From Acanthaster planci (lineage: Eukaryota; Echinodermata; Asteroidea; Valvatida; Acanthasteridae), in the NCBI RefSeq assembly GCF_001949145.1, contig NW_019091619.1, forward strand, positions 960-44,579: a DNA stretch of 43,620 nt, given 5' to 3'. Below are positions 38,201 to 43,620 of the stretch, one piece after another (position 1 is the first letter of the stretch; each line of letters begins with the position of its first letter). Made by a program: the position numbers and the translations under genes. Below the pieces are notes generated by a model. The model did no database searches. It saw nothing but the letters and a program-made list of their open reading frames with translations, and had not been told where the DNA came from.

Positions 38201-40558
38201 TAAATGTATGTAATGTACATGGGCATTTGTACTCTATACACAGATACTGCAGTGCCACTGAAGCGCACAGAAACTCCCTATCAGTAAAAGAGCATTTCAT
38301 TTTGCTCTGCCTAATCAACCGAAACACATTCCGATGCATACCTGTAGAATATACATGTGCATATATGTACACAAACACATGTTCATATACTGTAGCACAT
38401 TATTCAAATCCACTCATTCTTATCTTAATCAATTCCTAGAAACACACACAAACTGTCTACACCCGGGACAGTTTCAAAGTTTCTCTAAAAATGAGAAATA
38501 AGTGCTCTTTCGAAGTTAATATACAATGAAGCTCTATGATTAAATGTAATTGGAATGTGCTCGACAAGCATTTTCAGTGGAATTTTTTTTTTTCAATTTC
38601 ATGTGCACAAACAACCAGCATAAATTTTTGGTTTTGGAAAGGCTAATCCAGATGAACATTTTCAAATTGACAAAGCATTCCCAACCACTTCACTTACTTG
38701 GCAATTAACATGAACTCGGTGTGTTGATTTGTCTTTGCATTGGTTCGTCTGTTGGCTGCCACTCCATTGCCCTATGGGAAGAAGAACAAAAAATATGACA
38801 GCTTGCTCTAGAAAAATTTGTTCATCAACAATTCTACACTTTTGAACTTGAACATCCCAAATTTGGAAGGAAACTGATGGAATACGTGATCGTTTTCAGC
38901 ACGACACCACCTTTAATGACAGACATATACAGCTGCAGTAATGTCAATTTACCAGGAGGGGCACTGAGGCTGAGAAAAAAATTCTGGGGCCTGAGTTTAT
39001 TTCATTTTCTTCTTTTACAGGAAAAAAGGAAGAAATCTTCATTTTCATTTGTGCTGTACACATGTACATACGTACATGTACATGTAGTCTCTTATCCAAT
39101 GTAGTTTCACAGTAGTGCGCCTCCAACAGTTTGCAACGCGTTGGCCAATCACAATGCGTGAAATCTGTCAACCCAATTCGCATTTGGAAAGGGTCGACAA
39201 ATTTTGCGCATTGTGATTGGCCAATGCGTTGCAAACTCTTGATAGTGCACTACCGGTAAATATATTTTGAATCGCCCGTATTCCCACTGCAGTGTTGCAT
39301 ATATTTTTCACCAGGTAAACCCAAACTTTTTGTAAGTTTGATGCAAGGGATTTGTTCTTACAAAATGTATGGCATACATGTACACAGGTGCATGCACAGG
39401 TTGTCATTTACATGTACATGTATGCTGCCACAAATACATGTAGGATTTGTGTGTATCCGATCGCTCTCGTGAACTCCATGTCTAAATGACTTCTTTTCTT
39501 TTACCCTTTGGTAGAGAAAAACTTTAAAAACTTCCTTTCCAAAATTTGTATTGAGGCCTCAAACTGAGCCTGACCCTTACACGTACATGTAAGTACGGTA
39601 AGGTCTGATTCTGTTTGCTTGAACAGTGTACGTACATGTATGCAGACTGGGAGCTGGTGTGCAGAAACAAATATCTGTAATCTTTCTGATAAAATTATCC
39701 AAAACTTGTCATGAGACAAACACAAAGCTTTTCACCAGTTTAAAGTCTCAATTTAATTTCTGAACTAAAGGTATCTTTAATATTTTGTGACAGTGACGCC
39801 AAGTGATTCCAACTTGAAGTCTCCAGAACCAACCAAGTGCACGTCTAGTTGAAAAGACTGACCACTCAATAGCCTGGTGGTACAGCTATGGAGAGAATAC
39901 ATAAAGAATTGAGACTACTGTAGGTAATGGTGCCAGTCTATTTCTTTTGACAAGTTGATTGATGCAGCACCTACATGTATGGGTTTTATACTGATTTCAA
40001 GCACACATCTCGTGTTCCATGTTTTTGCCTATTGTATCTGAAGTTCTGGGACTCTCATGCACAGTACTAACATGACTAAGAGGCCCAAATGTTTAGGGCT
40101 GGTATTTCTGCACTCTTGATGTAAGTATGAGCTTCGGATAGCCTATTTTATCCATGTGGGAATAATTTGCTTTTACAAGCAACTGTGGTCCTTTAGTAGG
40201 AACTCATCGTGAGCATGTGCAGGTTTCAACACGTACATGGGCTGCACTGAGCATGTGCGACCAATGTCTGGTTGAATGCATGTGCGCACTTTGATTATGC
40301 CAATAAGGGAGTGCTTAGAATTGAGAGCAGATAAAAAAAAGAATTACGCACATGGACTTGTCTTGACTGCAGTGACTTGATGGCCGAGTTGAACTCCTGT
40401 GTTCTATCTCGGCAGGTCATCTCTTGCTGCTCAAACGGGGCTGTGAGACGACCGTTTTCCTGCTCAACGCTATGTGTCGTTACTGTCCAGTTACTATGTG
40501 CAGGATACTGTTGCTGGTTCCAACCGGTGTCATTGGTGTGTCTACGCCTTGCCAACAT
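26083..40558 (-). CDS. STX5: Syntaxin-5, Qa-SNARE (whole coding span, 8 exons)
   Basis: Syntaxin-5 is a tail-anchored Qa-SNARE that drives fusion of ER-derived vesicles with the cis-Golgi and intra-Golgi traffic, working with the SM protein Sly1/SCFD1. Eight exons join in phase into 358 codons from the first start (312 from the second); the human forms are 355 and 301. In order they encode an Arg-rich extension (1-46), the Sly1-binding N-peptide DRTQEF (51-56), a helical Habc-like region (about 85-195), a linker, the SNARE helix (about 265-327) with predicted zero-layer Gln300, and a C-terminal membrane anchor (337-358) in IFVVFVA. The stretch VEAAHSEILKYFQSVTSNRW is essentially diagnostic of the family. 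All introns are GT..AG. Nothing in the frame suggests a pseudogene. Confidence 0.97.
26955..27201 (-). CDS. STX5: STX5 coding exon 7 (SNARE motif)
   Basis: Acceptor TACCCCCAG, donor CG|GTAAGG, 247 nt. Encodes the Gly/Arg-rich end of the linker and most of the SNARE helix: ALVEEQDNYIKSR, SIESTIVEL, IFQQLAHMVKEQEE. By alignment with syntaxin-1 the ionic zero-layer glutamine is that of the KEQEE stretch (Gln300 of the long form). The insert GGMDGPRHRGGGPM (about 243-256) is unlike the human linker. Confidence 0.97.
27425..27625. repeat. Degenerate short tandem units in STX5 intron 6
   Basis: Variants of a unit like GGCTGGCCACAATGTTCAGG followed by TTTCACTGGA recur at about 27430, 27480, 27552 and 27600. 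They look like a decayed minisatellite. Spacing is uneven (about 50-70 bp) and each unit has several changes. Confidence 0.4.
27863..27950 (-). CDS. STX5: STX5 coding exon 6
   Basis: Acceptor GAATGTAG, donor TCAG|GTAACA, 88 nt ending in phase 1. It begins NLKDQKDRREQFSQGP, the basic stretch that follows the Habc helices in syntaxin-5, and continues into a Ser/Pro/Ala-rich flexible linker (to residue 223). Confidence 0.95.
28755..28886 (-). CDS. STX5: STX5 coding exon 5
   Basis: Acceptor TTATACAG, donor CAG|GTAACT, 132 nt, phase 0 at both ends. Residues 151-194 include GRHMQTHSNT, LQSKLANMSNDFK and VLEVRTQ, closely matching the syntaxin-5 signature around the third helix. A dense TACATGTA cluster lies in the preceding intron, about 150-450 bp away. 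Confidence 0.97.
28887..32886. repeat. STX5 intron 4, rich in TACATGTA palindromes
   Basis: No exon is seen within this 4-kb intron. Its main feature is clustering of ACATGTAC/TACATGTA, densest at 29040-29340 and 31310-31375, often next to TACCGGTA. Some short tandem runs read (TACATG)n. The short frames rich in Cys, Thr, Met and Tyr/Val here simply translate this repeat. Confidence 0.7.
32887..32999 (-). CDS. STX5: STX5 coding exon 4
   Basis: Acceptor TTGCAACAG, donor CAG|GTGAGT. Residues 114-150, including AKRKSLFDDK and ELTYIIKQDINSLNKQI, nearly identical to vertebrate syntaxin-5. Intron 3 before it is about 4.7 kb, the longest in the gene. Confidence 0.96.
33251..33386. mobile_element. 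Palindromic CCAAT-bearing MITE, copy 1
   Basis: Left arm GTGTGCTTCCAAGAGTTCGC followed by AATGCATTGACCAATCACAATGC; right arm GCATTGTGACTGGCCAACGC then GTTGTAAACTCTTGGGCATGCAC. The arms are imperfect inverted repeats of about 45 bp around a short centre. A second, clearly homologous copy lies at 39113-39252, which shows it is a mobile repeat. No coding capacity. Confidence 0.75.
33880..34216 (+). mobile_element. Probable LINE 3' UTR tail ending in (AATC)n
   Basis: AT-rich non-coding sequence that ends ACAATAAATTTTAATAAATC and then the short tandem run AAATCAATCAATCAATT. A 3' terminus made of a short microsatellite is typical of CR1-like LINEs. No coding domain is visible in it, so this is a structural guess only. 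Confidence 0.35.
37719..37774 (-). CDS. STX5: STX5 coding exon 3 (56-nt)
   Basis: Small exon between TTTTTTTCAG and GTAAGTAT. It completes Lys94, encodes QIGKDITNTFTKLEKLTI and leaves one base of Leu113. The sequence aligns with the first conserved helix of animal syntaxin-5 (IGKDxxNTxxKLEKLT). Confidence 0.95.
38698..38771 (-). CDS. STX5: STX5 coding exon 2
   Basis: Acceptor CCCATAG precedes GGCAATGGAG and donor GTAAGTG follows GCCAA. It encodes residues 70-93 plus two bases of Lys94, ending HTEFMLIAK, which matches the SEFxxMAK start of the syntaxin-5 helical domain. The stretch before it is the least conserved part of the family. Confidence 0.93.
39113..39252. mobile_element. Palindromic CCAAT-bearing MITE, copy 2
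   Basis: Better preserved copy of the 33251 element. Arms are AACAGTTTGCAACGCGTTGG then CCAATCACAATGCG, and GCGCATTGTGATTGGCCAAT then GCGTTGCAAACTCTTGATAG, with ends TAGTGCGC and GTGCACTA. It lies in STX5 intron 1, just upstream of exon 2. The arms carry ATTGG/CCAAT boxes in both orientations. Family not identified. Confidence 0.8.
40352..40558 (-). CDS. STX5: STX5 coding exon 1 (two start codons)
   Basis: Encodes residues 1-69. An in-frame TGA lies two codons upstream of the first ATG (40556-40558), so translation in this frame cannot start earlier within this exon. The first ATG opens MLARRRHTNDTG; the second ATG (40418-40420, Met47) opens MTCRDRTQEF, the canonical syntaxin-5 N-peptide. 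The exon most likely ends CAT|GTGCGT at 40352, in phase 0. An alternative end at CAA|GTCCAT (40358) is also in phase 0 and would drop Val-His. Intron 1 is about 1.6 kb. Confidence 0.92.
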
Positions 40559-40576
40559 TTGTCAATCCTGACATGC
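40542..40576 (-). promoter_or_regulatory. Candidate upstream ORF overlapping the STX5 long start
   Basis: A minus-strand ATG at 40574-40576 opens a 10-codon frame (MSGLTNVGKA) that stops at 40542-40544, overlapping the first STX5 ATG in another frame. If the mRNA extends this far, ribosomes using it would miss Met1 and could reinitiate at Met47, about 120 nt downstream. Whether the leader includes it is not visible. Confidence 0.4.
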
Positions 40577-40600
40577 TACTGGGACTACAGGCACGTGTAA

Positions 40601-40603
40601 CTG
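40601..40603 (-). promoter_or_regulatory. Candidate splice acceptor for an STX5 5' UTR exon
   Basis: The minus strand reads a T-rich tract, then TTTTCAG, ending at 40601, about 45 nt upstream of the first STX5 ATG. This would place the start of the first coding exon at 40600, with a separate leader exon further right. No leader exon or promoter could be identified. Confidence 0.35.
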
Positions 40604-40921
40604 AAAATAAAAAACCCACACAAAAAAAACCTGTTGTGACGCCGTCAATATTCTCCCTATGTGTGTACAGTTTGAATCGCACAAACATGACAAACTTGAC
40701 TTCGAGCTTGACGTTGGGAGAGTTTCTGATTTGAGTGGGAAATTTCTCTTTTCTTCTCAAATGTTAACAAACCTTACAACAATCACTAGAATCTCTAATT
40801 CCCACTGACTCCTACAATTGGGCAGTTCAGGACTGTTTTACGTGTGAAATCTAACACTTTGTTGGCATGCGCTGAGCTGTTAGTTTTTCCAGGGTCAATG
40901 ACTAGGGTTTGACCCTGTCCA

Positions 40922-41104
40922 ACCAATGACCGTGCTTGCTCCGCATCTTGGTTTGACCATTTTCGGTGGCAGGGGGGATTTTTTAAGTCGTGCAGTCTGT
41001 CACGGCTACACAGCACAGCACATGTTGCGTGAAAACATCACAAGATGTCATCCCCGCCACTGCAAATGGTCGAACCAAGATGCAGAGCAAGTGAGATCAT
41101 TTGT
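40922..41104. mobile_element. Foldback element upstream of STX5 exon 1
   Basis: Two arms of about 48 bp are imperfect inverted repeats: CTTGCTCCGCATCTTGGTTT on the left (40934-40953) answers AACCAAGATGCAGAGCAAG on the right (41073-41091), with further pairing of GACCATTTTCGGTGGC with GCCACTGCAAATGGTC. A loop of about 85 bp separates them. It looks like a foldback-type MITE lying 350-550 bp 5' of the first STX5 ATG. Confidence 0.7.
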
Positions 41105-43620
41105 GGGCTCGACACATGCGCAGTCTGACAAACACAAATGGCATGAATTAATTAATTATGCAAATATCATAATTGTCTTAACATGTACAGATCTTTGTGC
41201 ATCTCTGAAACCAGATTCAAGAGATATGTTCAGCATTTTGTCAATTTATCTTTTTCAGCCAAATATTTCTCGCAATGTACATGTATGATTGGCACTCAAT
41301 AACAGCTGCGTCGCATCTGAACTCCTGGTGCTGTATTTGCATAATGTGAGGTCACAGTTTAGGGGTCACAAACTTGACGCCATGATGATTCGAGCTGTCA
41401 ACGTCAATATGGATTTCAAAAATTAGTTGCAAATTTCTCAAAAAGTAGGAGGTAAGATTACGTAGTGAAAGATTGATTTAGAAGCAGAGAGGGTATGGCA
41501 TACATTGTATTTCGAGCAACTCCAATCGTGAAAATGCTTTTATTTCGAAGCGCTTGAAAAAGTCAACAAAAATTCGGTATACGGGCATATCGCTGTAGGG
41601 GAGAGCAGCGTACCGTTGGCCACATGAAGCACATTTGATTTAGCCTTGGCCTAATACACCAGCATGTTCTGTGAATCAGATCACCACAAAAATCTGATTC
41701 TAAAACATCAAAGTCACACCGAGTGTGACGGAATAGTGACTTACATGTAGAGTTCTCGAAGTAGGAAGTACGTACACTGTATGTGCAAATACGCCATGCA
41801 CGCGACCTGCGAAAGGTGCCCACACAAGTGTTAGCCCGATTCTCTGCCTGCGTCTCAACGGCTCTTCCATGTCAAGACTTCTAAACTGCTGCCAAAGTTT
41901 TGGAAGAGCCCATTGGTACATGTAGTATCTTATCGCTCAGCCCATTTATTACATATGTCTTGACATGGAACAGCCGTCGAGATGATGAGGGGTCAAGTGA
42001 CGTATCGTTCAACGATCTTATTTTAAAGATGGTGACTGAGAGAGCGAGCCCATAGATTGAAGATCAAGGCAAAAAAACTGGAAAATACCTCAATAACGTG
42101 AGTGAAATCATTCAATAAATGGTTTTTAGAAAGCGGAAAGGTCAAGAATCATGTTCGTGTGCAAATGAAATTGCACCCACGATGATAAGTGGGTGCACCG
42201 AAATGTTCAATACGCCGACACGAAATTGCGCATACGGATGTGTGGCTAAGGATGGATCGGGAGTGAGACTGAGAGTCGGTGCCACACTAGTGCCAGTAAT
42301 GGGGCTAGCCTAGGCTACTCGGACTCCGCTCCGATCATGCCGATCGTCGGTTAATCCTCACTACAGTAGCATGTTTTGAGATAATAAACCACAGAAACCC
42401 TATTTAATTAATCAAAGCTTACCTACGAAAATACACCAAATGGTACCCACAAATGCTCGACGAAGTCGTAAGTTTCGAAAAAACAAAAACAGCAGGCAGG
42501 AACTAGGAAATTCATATGTCGGATATTTAACACGTCAGAAACAGGTAACTAAGTTCAAAAAAATCGATTATTCTTTATCGACAATAGAAGTACTATTAAC
42601 ACTACATGTAGCCGAGGTGAACATCACAAAAATCGATACCAAAACTTATTTCAGTATACTCGATACTAAAAGTATCGACTATATGTAACAGATGCATTTC
42701 AATGGATGATGGGAAGGAATTTTCTTGACCTATGACGTCATAGAAATGTGAGCTCACGTTTGAAAGTTCACCGGTAAAAATGAAGATGAGGAATCCCAAA
42801 TTTAAAACGGTAACTTAAGTTTTGTTCTCAGAAATGACCATGCAGAATTTTTATACACAAGGTAACATGTGACACAAGTGTTATTGTTTTAACTAACTTT
42901 AATTATTGAGGTTCAAATTCTATAAAAATCAAGCAACTTGAATTTTAAGTGCCAGCTGGCCAACAAACTGAGTAGACCAGACGGTGTACGCTACAGGAGA
43001 CAGCGTGGATGTCGTCTTTTTTCGACACATGACGGCATGATTATGACGGTCCCATTATGACTTGCACTGTTACAGGTCTACTTTTTTGGCACCCGTGTAA
43101 ACAGGAACCAGACTTGCAGACCAGTCCTTAACGATGATGACATGATGAATGGAAAGATTGATCTTGACTTCAAGTTCAAGTCTTGCTACATCATACATGA
43201 TGTACTTAAGTTCAAGTTGTAGTACATAGGGTGTTGTAACAGTCGATTACACACTTAAGGTTCGGACGACCTCACCAGATTGGGATTTCCATTTAACATC
43301 AACAATCAGGAATGATTTATTTCGGCATCACATGAGCATTACGAGAGAATTACGATACATTGATTGCCAGCCATCTTTTGATTGTATCCCAGCATCCTTT
43401 GCTGTGTTTACATGTACATGCGTTAGTCTCCAGTCAAGTCGTGTCAGCCTAGTCTTCATCCTGTAGTCTTTGTCTACAGTCATGTCCATCCCGTTACACT
43501 CCCCCCTCCTTGACAAGTCATACAAAGGTTATAGTGTGAAAGGGGAAGTCCTTTTAAAGATGGCTTTTCTCAAAATTACAAACACAAAGTTACAATGCTT
43601 GCTTAATTAAATAACTTCTA
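41105..43620. other. Presumed STX5 upstream region, no gene supported
   Basis: I find no coding exon with support. The region contains the inverted repeat at 41854-41981, a GC-richer patch near 42280-42360 and scattered TACATGTA. A leader exon or promoter of STX5 could lie here but no core element is clear. Confidence 0.4.
41854..41981. repeat. 25-bp inverted repeat with 78-bp spacer
   Basis: CTCAACGGCTCTTCCATGTC (then AAGAC) at 41854-41878 is answered by GTCTTGACATGGAACAGCCG (then TCGAG) at 41957-41981, matching at 23 of 25 positions as an inverted repeat. It may be the ends of a 128-bp MITE or a stem-loop. No target duplication was found. Confidence 0.7.

Overview
This is animal nuclear DNA. 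It is AT-rich, has long introns with ordinary GT..AG splice sites, and is littered with degenerate transposons. It holds one confidently identified gene, one probable gene and many repeats. TTAGGG-type telomere-like repeats, a split syntaxin-5 gene and very many copies of the palindromes TACATGTA and TACCGGTA point to a marine invertebrate. An echinoderm or another invertebrate deuterostome is my best guess, a mollusc is not excluded, and species cannot be fixed from the sequence alone.

Layout. About 330-1195 is an imperfect TTAGGG/ATAGGG array lying inside the sequence. About 1465-4140 is a dead non-LTR retrotransposon on the minus strand, with endonuclease and reverse transcriptase remnants. 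About 4140-8960 has no gene I can support, but carries a 252-bp inverted-terminal element (7921-8172). At 8973-9143 is a textbook hAT-type MITE with an 8-bp target duplication. At 9809-10879 on the minus strand is an uninterrupted, GC-richer reading frame for a 356-residue secretory preproprotein with a furin-type RSRR site and no family I recognise. From about 10.9 to 25 kb I see no firm gene, only one weak exon-like patch (12957-13138) and repeats.

The right 40% is the syntaxin-5 gene (STX5) on the minus strand. Eight coding exons between 40558 and 26083 give a 358-residue protein with consistent splice phases throughout. Syntaxin-5 is the Qa-SNARE of ER-Golgi and intra-Golgi traffic. The first coding exon contains two in-frame start codons. 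The upstream one adds a 46-residue N-terminus beginning with an ARRRH cluster, reminiscent of the arginine-based ER-retrieval signal of the mammalian long isoform. The downstream one places the Sly1-binding DRTQEF N-peptide at the extreme N-terminus. Introns 1-7 hold foldback elements, a probable LINE 3' tail and dense TACATGTA clusters. Beyond the first exon (40.6-43.6 kb) lie presumed 5' UTR/promoter sequence and two inverted-repeat structures.

I found no tRNA, rRNA, CRISPR, operon or prokaryotic feature. I did not find a wholly new biological system. The best candidates for follow-up are the dual-start STX5 exon, the unidentified secretory precursor and the interspersed 8-bp palindromes.
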